Shown piece by piece: positions 53,931-61,232 of a DNA stretch of 64,000 nucleotides. A model generated the notes under the pieces. It had not been told where the DNA came from. It was given only the letters and a program-made list of their open reading frames with translations, and ran no database searches. The first letter of the stretch is position 1, and the number at the start of each line of letters is the position of its first letter. Both the position numbers and the translations under genes were made by a program. The stretch lies in contig CALWVV010000005.1 of the NCBI GenBank assembly GCA_944385035.1, positions 62,001 to 126,000 of the forward strand, read 5' to 3'. The stretch comes from an uncultured Oscillospiraceae bacterium. GTDB lineage: Bacteria > Bacillota > Clostridia > Oscillospirales > Oscillospiraceae.

Positions 53931-55508
53931 TTATATGCCGCTGGCGCCGTAGTTGGCCAGTACCCGTGCAGAGGGGTCGTTGACGTCACAGCCTGCCCAG
54001 CTTTTGTTGGGCATCCAGAAGTCGGTGACCATTTGGCTCTGGCCGGGGTAGTAGCGTTCAAATATCTCCCGATAGAGAAGAGATTCCTTGGTAAAGGGCT
54101 GGGCGTGGGTGTACTTGCGGCGCAGGGCCTCAAATTCCGCATCGGTGTAGTGTTCCTCGGCGTACTCTTTCAGGTCGTCCACCAGGGAGTGGCCCACCGC
54201 GTCGGAGAAGGCGGCCTTCTCCCGCCAGAGGATGGCTTGGGGGAGGTAGTCCCCCTCAAAGGCCCGGCGCAGGAGATATTTGCCCTTGCCGTAGGTGTTC
54301 ACCTTCAACGCCGGGTCCAGAGCCATGACGTAGCGGACAAACTCCAGATCGCCGAAGGGGACCCGTGCCTCCAAAGAGTTGACGGAGATGCACCGGTCGG
54401 CCCGGAGCACATCGTACATGTGCAGCTCCCGCACCCGCTTTTCCGCCTCCTGCTGGAACGCTTCGGGAGAAGGGGCAAAGTCGGTATATTTATAGCCGAA
54501 GAGCTCGTCAGAGATCTCCCCTGTGAGCAGCACCCGGATATCGCTTTGCTGGTGAATGGCCCTGCACAGCAGGTACATGCCCATGCTGGCCCGAATGGTG
54601 GTGATGTCGTAGGTACCCAGCACCTCGATGACCGTCTCCAGAGCGGAAAGGACATCCTCCCGTGTGATGATGACCTCGTGGTGGTCGCTGCCCAGGTAGT
54701 CGGCTACCTGACGGGCATACTTCAGGTCGATGGCGTCCACATCCATGCCGATGGCATAGGTCTGGATGGGAGCGGCGCTCTTTCGGGCGGCAATGGCGCA
54801 CACCAGGGAGGAGTCCAGGCCGCCGGAGAGGAGAAAGCCCACCTTTGCATCGGCCACCAGGCGCTTTTCCACCCCGGCAATGAGCTTTTCCCGGATGTTC
54901 CGGCAGGCGGTGTCCAGGTCATTCCGGCACACCTGCGTGACCTTGGACATGTCCCGGTAGCAGATGAAGGCTCCGTCCTTGTAGTAGTGTCCGGGTGGGA
55001 AGGGCATAATTTCCCCCACCAGGCCCAATAGGTTTTTGGGTTCGCTGGCAAAGACAATGGTCCCACGGGTGTCATAGCCGTAGTAGAGAGGACGGATCCC
55101 GATGGGGTCCCGTGCGGCGATGAACTCGTCTGTCTGGGCGTCGTAGAGGATACAGGCGAACTCTGCATCCAGCATGGCGAACATGTCCACCCCGTATTTC
55201 CGATACAGGGGCAGCAAAATTTCACAGTCGGAGTCACTCTGGAAGGAATACTGGTCGGCCAGGGCGGCCTTGAACTGTTCAAAGCCGTAGATTTCTCCGT
55301 TGCACACCACAAAGCTGCCGTTTAACGAGAAAGGCTGCATGCCGGAGGGGGTCAGCCCCATGATGGACAGCCGGTGAAAGCCCAGCACACCGCTGCCGGC
55401 TTTGACCACCCGGCTCTGATCAGGGCCCCGTGACAATGTGCGCTGAAAGGCCGCATCAAACGCGGCGGAGTCGATCACCGGGCCACAGTAGCCAATAATG
55501 GAACACAT
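53931..55508 (-). CDS. asnB: Asparagine synthase (glutamine-hydrolyzing)
   Basis: 525 residues. The class II glutaminase domain (about 1-190) starts MCSIIGYCG, with Cys2 exposed as the N-terminal nucleophile after Met removal, and has GFHRLSIMG and NGEIYGFEQ. The synthetase domain (about 205-510) has the PP-loop [16 protein letters not shown] and [11 protein letters not shown]. It is shorter than Bacillus AsnB and closer to E. coli size. First gene of asnB-purC-pyrG, behind a strong terminator-like hairpin in its leader. ATG 55508 follows AAAGGGTG; a second ATG lies two codons upstream but would hide Cys2. Confidence 0.94.
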   Translation of the reverse strand: MCSIIGYCGPVIDSAAFDAAFQRTLSRGPDQSRVVKAGSGVLGFHRLSIMGLTPSGMQPFSLNGSFVVCNGEIYGFEQFKAALADQYSFQSDSDCEILLPLYRKYGVDMFAMLDAEFACILYDAQTDEFIAARDPIGIRPLYYGYDTRGTIVFASEPKNLLGLVGEIMPFPPGHYYKDGAFICYRDMSKVTQVCRNDLDTACRNIREKLIAGVEKRLVADAKVGFLLSGGLDSSLVCAIAARKSAAPIQTYAIGMDVDAIDLKYARQVADYLGSDHHEVIITREDVLSALETVIEVLGTYDITTIRASMGMYLLCRAIHQQSDIRVLLTGEISDELFGYKYTDFAPSPEAFQQEAEKRVRELHMYDVLRADRCISVNSLEARVPFGDLEFVRYVMALDPALKVNTYGKGKYLLRRAFEGDYLPQAILWREKAAFSDAVGHSLVDDLKEYAEEHYTDAEFEALRRKYTHAQPFTKESLLYREIFERYYPGQSQMVTDFWMPNKSWAGCDVNDPSARVLANYGASGI

Positions 55509-55537
55509 GAGCATACACCCTTTCCCTGCGTAAACAT

Positions 55538-55594
55538 AAAAAAGAGGCAAAGACGCCTTCAGAATCCGAATCTGAAAGACGTCTTTGCCTTTAC
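55538..55594 (-). promoter_or_regulatory. Leader terminator (attenuator) of the asnB operon
   Basis: On the minus strand a long hairpin, GGCAAAGACG...CGTCTTTGCC outer stem (55589-55580 with 55555-55546) and CAGA...TCTG inner stem, is followed by a run of six T (55543-55538). It begins within about 10 bases of the predicted transcription start, so nearly every transcript would end there unless antitermination occurs. CGTAAA at the very 5' end and TTTACG just after the T-run are complementary and could close an alternative fold. Confidence 0.8.
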
Positions 55595-55601
55595 GGGGCG
55601 C

Positions 55602-55631
55602 ATTATAAACCGAAAAGAGCCCCTTTGTCAA
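55602..55631 (-). promoter_or_regulatory. Promoter of the asnB-purC-pyrG operon
   Basis: On the minus strand TTGACA (55631-55626), 18 bases, TATAAT (55607-55602). Confidence 0.87.
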
Positions 55632-55761
55632 TAGGAACGCGGCCTTTTTTCCAATCCTGTGGTGAAACCCAAAGAAAGCGGGCAAATTGGTTCCCAAGCA
55701 TGGCTGAAATAGACAAAACAAATTTGTTGTGCCCCGAATGGTGGAAAAAGAAAAAACTGCG

Positions 55762-55789
55762 TGGTATAATTTCCACAAAATTTGTGGAA
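55762..55789 (+). promoter_or_regulatory. glnA extended -10 promoter with palindromic operator at the start site
   Basis: TGGTATAAT (55762-55770) is an extended -10. A perfect palindrome, TTCCACAAA-A-TTTGTGGAA (55771-55789), follows immediately and covers the expected transcription start, so it looks like a repressor operator; as RNA it would also form a short hairpin. Confidence 0.65.
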
Positions 55790-55846
55790 CCGGGCGCGAA
55801 AACCGGCGCGGCCCGCAGGACAAGCACAAAGAAAGTGGGTGGACCT

Positions 55847-57061
55847 ATGAAATATACGGCAAACGATGTCATCCAATATGTCAAGGAGGAAGAAATCAAG
55901 TTTATCCGTCTGGCCTTTTGCGATGTGTTTGGGCGGCAGAAGAATATCTCCATTGCGGCCACTGAGCTGCAGCGTGCCTTTGAATATGGCATCGCCTTTG
56001 ATGCCTCGGCCATTGCGGGCTTTGGGGATGAGACCCACTCGGATCTGCTGCTGCAGCCTGACCCGGAGACGCTGATGCTGCTGCCCTGGCGGCCGGAACA
56101 GGGACAGGTGGTGCGGATGTTCTGCAAAATCGTCTACCCGGACGGACGGCCCTTTGAATGCGACTGCCGCCAGCTGCTGAAGGACACGGTGGCCCAGGCC
56201 AAAGAACGAGGACTGGAGTTTCTTTTTGGGGCGGAGCAGGAGTTTTACCTCTTCAAGCTGGATGAGCGGGGAGAGCCTACCCGAGAGCCCTATGACTGGG
56301 CCAGCTATATGGATGCGGCCCCCGAGGACAAGGGAGAAGCGATTCGAAGAGAAATCTGCCTGACGCTGGAGCAGATGGGGATCCGGCCGGAGAGCGCCCA
56401 CCACGAAGAGGGACCGGGGCAAAACGAGATCGATTTCCGCTATTCCGACCCCATTACCGCAGCGGACAATGTGATGACCTTCCAGACTATTGTGAAGATG
56501 GTGGCCCACCGAAATGGCCTGTACGCCGATTTCAGCCCCAAGCCTCTGGAGGGGAAGCCGGGCAGCGGCTTCCATATTAACCTTTCGGTCCGCGCCCAAG
56601 AGGGCAAAGATCACCTGTGGCAGGTGATTGCCGGAGTATTGGACAAGGTGGGGGAGATGACGGTGTTCCTCAACCCCACGGAGAGCTCCTATGCCCGATT
56701 TGGCAGCAGCAAGGCCCCCAGCTACATCTCCTGGTCCAAGGAAAACCGGTCCCAGCTGGTGCGGGTGCCGGCAGCGGTGGGGGAATACCGGCGGGCGGAG
56801 CTGCGCTCCCCCGATCCCATGGCCAATCCTTATCTGGCCTTTGCCCTGATGATTGAGGCGGGGCTTTATGGAATTCAACAGGAACTGGTACTGCCCCAGC
56901 CCGCGGACCTGAATCTTTACCAGGCCGATGCACAGACCCTGTCGGCCTTCCGCCGGCTGCCGCAAAATCTGGCTGTGGCCCGCAAAGCGGCGGCAGAGAG
57001 TGAATTTATCCGCGGCTGCGTCCCGGAGGGGATCCGAAGCTGCTACTGCAAGGGCCTGTAA
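55847..57061 (+). CDS. glnA: Glutamine synthetase, short type
   Basis: 404 residues. N-terminal beta-grasp (about 10-95; IKFIRLAFCDVFGRQKNI) and catalytic domain with FLFGAEQEFYLF, HHEEGPGQNEIDF, GSGFHINLS and FLNPTESSYARFG followed by SYISWSKENRSQLVRVP. Metal-binding glutamates and histidine are conserved. It is about 40 residues shorter than Bacillus GlnA (444). It condenses ammonia and glutamate. ATG 55847 is preceded by GTGGGTGG, a modest site. It is 42 bases upstream of an ANTAR-domain gene and divergent from asnB, which uses its product. Confidence 0.92.
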   Translation: MKYTANDVIQYVKEEEIKFIRLAFCDVFGRQKNISIAATELQRAFEYGIAFDASAIAGFGDETHSDLLLQPDPETLMLLPWRPEQGQVVRMFCKIVYPDGRPFECDCRQLLKDTVAQAKERGLEFLFGAEQEFYLFKLDERGEPTREPYDWASYMDAAPEDKGEAIRREICLTLEQMGIRPESAHHEEGPGQNEIDFRYSDPITAADNVMTFQTIVKMVAHRNGLYADFSPKPLEGKPGSGFHINLSVRAQEGKDHLWQVIAGVLDKVGEMTVFLNPTESSYARFGSSKAPSYISWSKENRSQLVRVPAAVGEYRRAELRSPDPMANPYLAFALMIEAGLYGIQQELVLPQPADLNLYQADAQTLSAFRRLPQNLAVARKAAAESEFIRGCVPEGIRSCYCKGL

Positions 57062-57103
57062 CCATCCGCGCACGGAATACAACGGGAGAGGAGGGGAGAA
57101 CAT

Positions 57104-57688
57104 ATGGCGTTGGAGGAACAGGTGTACAGTGTGCTGCTGGTTTCGGCCTCTGAGCGGTTTAACACCGCCATGAAAGAGATGCTGATGCAGCTGCCCTTTG
57201 ACCCCGTATGTGTGGCTGGCAGCATCAATGCCGCCGAACGCATGACAGCGGAGCGAAGCTTTGACTGCATTTTGGTCAATTCTCCCCTGCCCGACGACCC
57301 AGGCCTGCGGTTTTCCGTAAACAGCTGCGCCAACCGGGAGACGGTGGTGCTGATGCTGGTGCGCAGCGAGCTGCACGACCAGGTCCACGACCGGGTGGCG
57401 AAACAGGGCGTATTTACCCTGGCAAAGCCCTCGCCCAGAGGGGCAGTGCTCCAGGCGCTGAGTTGGCTGATCAGCGCACGGGAGCGGCTGAGAAAGGTCA
57501 GTGACAAAATCCAGCCCCTGGAGAAGCGCATGGAGGAAATTCAGCTGGTCAACCGGGCGAAGTGGCTGCTGATCAGCCAACTGAACATGAGCGAGCCGGA
57601 TGCCCACCACTACATTGAGCGACAGGCCATGAACCGGTGCCTGCCCAAAGGAAAAGTGGCCCAGGAGATCATTTCACTCTATTCCTGA
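57104..57688 (+). CDS. ANTAR-domain response regulator, putative antiterminator
   Basis: 194 residues. A receiver-like domain (about 7-125; YSVLLVSASERFNTAMKEMLMQL, DCILVNSPLPDDPG) lacks a clear phosphoacceptor context, LVNSPLP replacing the usual D-x-x-MP. A short coiled coil leads to an ANTAR RNA-binding domain (about 133-190; RAKWLLISQLNMSEPDAHHYIERQAMNRCLPKGKVAQEII). ANTAR proteins bind leader RNA hairpins and prevent termination. Adjacent glnA and the attenuated asnB operon are natural targets. ATG 57104 follows GGAGAGGAGGGG. Confidence 0.92.
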   Translation: MALEEQVYSVLLVSASERFNTAMKEMLMQLPFDPVCVAGSINAAERMTAERSFDCILVNSPLPDDPGLRFSVNSCANRETVVLMLVRSELHDQVHDRVAKQGVFTLAKPSPRGAVLQALSWLISARERLRKVSDKIQPLEKRMEEIQLVNRAKWLLISQLNMSEPDAHHYIERQAMNRCLPKGKVAQEIISLYS

Positions 57689-57697
57689 CCTCAGAAA

Positions 57698-57735
57698 ACG
57701 AGGGGAGGACCGAATGGGTCCTCCCCTCGTTGGTT
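57698..57735. terminator. Bidirectional terminator between the ANTAR and CoA-transferase genes
   Basis: A 14-bp stem (57698-57711 with 57717-57730), preceded by AAAA and followed by TGGTTTT. Confidence 0.88.
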
Positions 57736-57747
57736 TTGGAAAGAATG

Positions 57748-59076
57748 TCAGCCCAGCTTCATCTCGTCCCGAGCGTACCGCTCCAGCTCTTCCCGGAAAT
57801 CGGGGTGGGCAATGGAGGCCATGGCCTGGGCCCGCTGGCGCAGAGACAGGCCGGACAGGCACACCACACCGTACTCGGTGGCCACATACTGGACCATGGT
57901 CCGGGGGGCAGAAACTACGCTGCCGCCGGAAATGACAGGGACGATGTTGGACTTGCGCACGCCCTCCTTGGTCATCCGGGAGGAGTTGAGGCAAATGAAT
58001 CCCTTTCCGCCCGGAGAGCGGTAGGCTCCCTCCAGAAAGTCCATCTGGCCGCCGATGCCGGAAAGCTGCCGGTACCCGGCGCTCTCCCCGTTCTCCTGGC
58101 CCATCAGGTCCAGCTGTACCCCGCCGTTGATGCTGATGACATTGGACATGGAGCCGATGCGCTGGGGGCAGTGGACATAGTCCAGATCGCCGGGGTGGAA
58201 GAGGCCGGGATTGTCCTGAAGCCAGTCGTAAAGTTTTTGGGAGCCCATGGCCAGGTTCCAGGTGCTCAGGCCCCGGTCCAATTCCTTGCGGGCGTTGGTG
58301 AGCTTTCCCGCTTCATACATGGCCAGGTAGGCGTCGCTGATGGTGCCCGTGTGGCAGCCCAGGTCCTTCCGGTCGGACTGGGCCAGCAGGTTGGCCACAG
58401 TGAAGGGGACACCTCCGACCCCCAGGGACAGCGCCGCCCCGTCGGGGATCTCATCTACCACCCGTCTGGCGATGGCCATATCGGTGGGGGAGGGGTCTTT
58501 GTAGCTGCGCACCGGCAGGGGCTCGTGAACTCCCTCCACAATATAGTCCGCCTCGGACAGGTGGACCCGGTGGGAGCCGTTTACCCCCTGGAGGGTGGGG
58601 GAGTGCTCGTTGATTTCAAAAATGACCGTACGGGCGTGCTCAAAGATCACACGCCAGGTGTAGTTGGAAATGCCAAGGCCACAGTAGCCCTCGGCATCCG
58701 GGCGGGAGACGGGGACAAAGGCCACGTCGGTACGGATCTGCCCCCGGTAGAGGGTGGGCAGCATCCGAAGGGCTACGGGGAGAAACTCCACCAGCCCGCG
58801 GGACTGGAGCTTGCGCTCATAGTCGCCGATGTGCCAGCTATAGTAGTGGAAGCTCTCCTGTTCTGGGTCACACTCCACCGCCTCGATGCGGGGACGGATC
58901 ACCAGACCACCCCGGATCTTTACGTCCTTCAGCCGGCCCTTCTGCCGGGCAAGAGCCTGGTCCAGCAGCTCCGGGAACCCGGCCCCAAAGCCATAGTCGA
59001 TCCAGTCGCCCGACTGGACGGCCCGCTCCACTGCCTGGTCGGGGGTGAGAAATTTCTGCATGTAGTGTTGGTTCAT
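57748..59076 (-). CDS. Acetyl-CoA hydrolase/transferase family protein (butyryl-CoA:acetate / 4-hydroxybutyrate CoA-transferase type)
   Basis: 442 residues. The N-terminal part (LTPDQAVERAVQSGDWIDYGFGAG) and VKIRGGLVIRP resemble gut butyryl-CoA:acetate CoA-transferases; the C-terminal part has LSLGVGGVPFTVANLL, GCHTGTISDAYLAMYEAGKLTN with the predicted catalytic glutamate region, and SISGGSVVSAPR-like VISGGSVVSAPRT. It would exchange CoA between an acyl-CoA and acetate in butyrate formation. Substrate preference (butyryl, 4-hydroxybutyryl or other) cannot be settled by eye. ATG 59076 follows TAGGAGG. Confidence 0.88.
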   Translation of the reverse strand: MNQHYMQKFLTPDQAVERAVQSGDWIDYGFGAGFPELLDQALARQKGRLKDVKIRGGLVIRPRIEAVECDPEQESFHYYSWHIGDYERKLQSRGLVEFLPVALRMLPTLYRGQIRTDVAFVPVSRPDAEGYCGLGISNYTWRVIFEHARTVIFEINEHSPTLQGVNGSHRVHLSEADYIVEGVHEPLPVRSYKDPSPTDMAIARRVVDEIPDGAALSLGVGGVPFTVANLLAQSDRKDLGCHTGTISDAYLAMYEAGKLTNARKELDRGLSTWNLAMGSQKLYDWLQDNPGLFHPGDLDYVHCPQRIGSMSNVISINGGVQLDLMGQENGESAGYRQLSGIGGQMDFLEGAYRSPGGKGFICLNSSRMTKEGVRKSNIVPVISGGSVVSAPRTMVQYVATEYGVVCLSGLSLRQRAQAMASIAHPDFREELERYARDEMKLG

Positions 59077-59140
59077 GGGGACGCCTCCTAAATGGGAAAT
59101 GGATGGGGACAGACTGTGTGAGAAAAAGCGTATTTTTATC

Positions 59141-59169
59141 ATTATACCGCTGATTGGACCATGGCGCAA
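59141..59169 (-). promoter_or_regulatory. Promoter of the CoA-transferase gene
   Basis: On the minus strand TTGCGC (59169-59164), 17 bases, TATAAT (59146-59141). Confidence 0.75.
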
Positions 59170-59355
59170 AGAAAAAATAAATTCAAATCCAAAGGTTCCG
59201 AACCGAAAGGAGGCTATTTACGAAATAACCCATCTCATGTATCATGGAATGGTACGTACGACAAGGGCGGCATCGCGCTGGACCGTGTGACGGAAAAGCT
59301 GAGCCGGCGTCACCGCATCCGCCATAAGGGAAGACAGGAGAGGATGACACAATGA
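59161..59355 (+). CDS. Small basic protein, hypothetical
   Basis: 64 residues, very rich in Lys and Arg (MAQRKNKFKSKGSEPKGGY..., RRHRIRHKGRQ), not recognised. Against it: the ATG at 59161 has no ribosome binding site and overlaps the CoA-transferase promoter. For it: the stop overlaps the next gene's ATG by 4 bases (ATGA), a sign of translational coupling, and an AAAGGAGG lies inside the frame at 59206-59213 as if a shorter protein started nearby. Confidence 0.4.
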   Translation: MAQRKNKFKSKGSEPKGGYLRNNPSHVSWNGTYDKGGIALDRVTEKLSRRHRIRHKGRQERMTQ

Positions 59356-60170
59356 GACAGAATCTGCACACCCATACCACCTTTTGTGACGGAAAAAATA
59401 CTGCGGAGGAGATGATTCTGGCTGCCCTGGAGCAGGGAATGGATTCCCTGGGCTTTTCCGGCCATTCCCCTCTAGCGGGAGAGTGCTGGGCTATGGAAGT
59501 GGCGAATGTGCCGCGCTACCGCCGGCAGATCCTGGCCCTGCGGGAACAATATGCCGGAAGGCTGGATGTTTTTCTGGGACTGGAGCAGGATATTCTCTCT
59601 CCGCTGCCGGAGGAACCCTACGACTACCTCATCGGTTCGGTCCACATGCTGGAGCGGGAGGGAGAGAGGCTTAGTGTGGATGAGAGTCCGGAGACCTTCC
59701 GCCGGGGTACGGAGCAGTGGTTTGGGGGAGATCCTCTGGCCTTTGCGGAGGCTTATTACCGGCAGGTGGGAAGGGTGGCAGAGAAAACCGGCTGTCAGAT
59801 TGTAGGACATTTTGATTTGATATGTAAGTTTAATGAGGGAAATTGCCTCTTTGACACCGGGCACCCCCGCTACCGCGCGGCGGCTCTGGGGGCCCTGGAG
59901 CGGCTGAAGGGACAGAAGGTCATGTTGGAGATCAACACCGGGGCCATATCTCGGGGATACCGCACCGCACCCTACCCGGAGACCTGGATTTTAAAGCGGG
60001 CCAGGGAGCTGGGCCTGCCCATCTGCATCACCAGCGATGCCCACAGTGTCCGGCATTTACGGTACGCGTTTGACCAGGCGGCTGCGTTGGCGCGAAGCTG
60101 CGGCTATCAGGAGGCCATGTATCTCACTTCGGCGGGATTTTTGCCTGGTCCGCTGCCGGATGAGGTATAA
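59352..60170 (+). CDS. PHP-domain histidinol-phosphatase family protein
   Basis: 272 residues. The PHP metal motifs are present: RQNLHTHTTFCDGKNTAEEM (HxH and D), LGFSGHSPL, FLGLEQDIL, DYLIGSVHML, VGHFDLICKFN, EINTGAISRGYRT and ITSDAHSVRHLRYAF. This is the HisJ/HisK type that dephosphorylates histidinol phosphate, though related enzymes act on other phosphates and no his genes are nearby. ATG 59352 follows AGGAGAGG. Confidence 0.9.
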   Translation: MRQNLHTHTTFCDGKNTAEEMILAALEQGMDSLGFSGHSPLAGECWAMEVANVPRYRRQILALREQYAGRLDVFLGLEQDILSPLPEEPYDYLIGSVHMLEREGERLSVDESPETFRRGTEQWFGGDPLAFAEAYYRQVGRVAEKTGCQIVGHFDLICKFNEGNCLFDTGHPRYRAAALGALERLKGQKVMLEINTGAISRGYRTAPYPETWILKRARELGLPICITSDAHSVRHLRYAFDQAAALARSCGYQEAMYLTSAGFLPGPLPDEV

Positions 60171-60171
60171 C

Positions 60172-60204
60172 AAAGAGGGAGCCCCTATGGGGCTCCCTCT
60201 TTCT
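60172..60204. terminator. Bidirectional terminator between the PHP and deacetylase genes
   Basis: A 14-bp perfect stem AAAGAGGGAGCCCC/GGGGCTCCCTCTTT (60172-60185 with 60189-60202) with a TAT loop. Confidence 0.9.
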
Positions 60205-60217
60205 GCGCCGAAAGGAG

Positions 60218-60994
60218 CTAGGCCGGGCACTGGCGGCCGGTGTGGTCAATGGTATATTCCCCGGAGAGGATCATCTGGGAGATGGGCACAAAGGTATATC
60301 CCTCCTGAAGCAGGCACTGGATGATATCGGGCAGGGCCTCGGGGGTGTGGAGGGCGGCATTGTGAAAGAGAACGATGGAGCCGGGCTGCACCTTGCTGGT
60401 CACCCGCTTGGTGATCTCCCCGGCGGAAATATCTTTCCAGTCCAGGCTGTCCACGTCCCACTGGATGGGTTCCATACCAATGGAGCGCACCGCGTTGATG
60501 GAGCAGTCGTCATAGTCCCCGTAGGGCAGGCGGACCAGGGTGGGACGCACGCCAGTGACCGCTTCGATCTTGTCGTTGCAGGCGTTCAGGTCGTCCACCA
60601 CCTCTTGGGCGGAGAGCTGGGGGTAGTGGGCGTGGGTGTTGGAGTGGTTCATGACCTCGTGGCCGGCGTCAAAAAGAGCCTTCACAGATTCCGGGTATTT
60701 GTCCACCCACTCCCCCACCACAAAGAAGGTGGCGGGTACCTGGTACTGGCCCAGAATGTCAATGAGCTGCTGGGTGTCCTCATTGCCCCAGGCGGCGTCA
60801 AAAGAGATGGAAACCAATTTTTGCTCCCGCTGGACACAGTAGATGGGCAGCTGCCGGGTGGTGGCGGAGGCCCCCACGGCGGCGGGATAATTGACCACGT
60901 AGAACATCAGACACGCCGCGCACAGACAGGCTGCTCCGGTCCACCAGGCCTTTTTGACACAGAAAAAACGGATGCCTTTTTTCAATCGGAACAT
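60218..60994 (-). CDS. Polysaccharide deacetylase (PdaB/spore-type)
   Basis: 258 residues. An N-terminal membrane anchor (about 17-42) is followed by a NodB-homology domain (about 65-245): VSISFDAAWGNEDTQQLIDIL, ATFFVVGEWVDKYPESVKALFDAGHEVMNHSNTHAHYPQLS with the His-His metal pair (in overlapping blocks), LVRLPYGDYDDC and VLFHNAALHTPEALP. It resembles sporulation deacetylases such as PdaB, and likely acts on peptidoglycan. ATG 60994 is 9 bases after CGGGAG; the upstream TTG 61003 touches that site. Confidence 0.9.
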   Translation of the reverse strand: MFRLKKGIRFFCVKKAWWTGAACLCAACLMFYVVNYPAAVGASATTRQLPIYCVQREQKLVSISFDAAWGNEDTQQLIDILGQYQVPATFFVVGEWVDKYPESVKALFDAGHEVMNHSNTHAHYPQLSAQEVVDDLNACNDKIEAVTGVRPTLVRLPYGDYDDCSINAVRSIGMEPIQWDVDSLDWKDISAGEITKRVTSKVQPGSIVLFHNAALHTPEALPDIIQCLLQEGYTFVPISQMILSGEYTIDHTGRQCPA

Positions 60995-61124
60995 GGCTAG
61001 CAACTCCCGTTATGTAAGATATTCCATCTATATGTGCCGCCGGACGGGAACATACGGAGATTTTTCGATCATTTAATCCGATCGGGGCAGAAAAAAACGG
61101 CATGGAAAGCTTCCATTGTTTGCC

Positions 61125-61153
61125 TTGACAAACAAGATGTTTGGAGCTATAAC
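61125..61153 (+). promoter_or_regulatory. Promoter of nrdD
   Basis: TTGACA (61125-61130), 17 bases, TATAAC (61148-61153). The -10 overlaps the first NrdR box. Confidence 0.85.
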
Positions 61154-61165
61154 TATATATAGTCA
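61150..61165 (+). promoter_or_regulatory. NrdR box 1 upstream of nrdD
   Basis: The core CTATATATAG (61153-61162) is a perfect palindrome matching the NrdR consensus ACACWATATATWGTGT. Its centre is 32 bases, three helical turns, from box 2. Confidence 0.85.
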
Positions 61166-61181
61166 CACATGAAAAAATACG

Positions 61182-61197
61182 ACACAAGATATTGCAG
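61182..61197 (+). promoter_or_regulatory. NrdR box 2 upstream of nrdD
   Basis: ACACAAGATATTGCAG, with the core CAAGATATTG at 61185-61194, is a weaker match to the NrdR consensus at the spacing used by NrdR dimers. NrdR is the nucleotide-sensing repressor of ribonucleotide reductase genes. Confidence 0.8.
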
Positions 61198-61232
61198 TTT
61201 TCTGCGAGGTGTAGTCGAGAAGGGGTAGCGGC

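Noticed and set aside
55847-57061. glnA as a pseudogene because it is about 40 residues short
   Set aside because: All catalytic motifs are present in one open frame, and short GS proteins are known in gut Clostridia.
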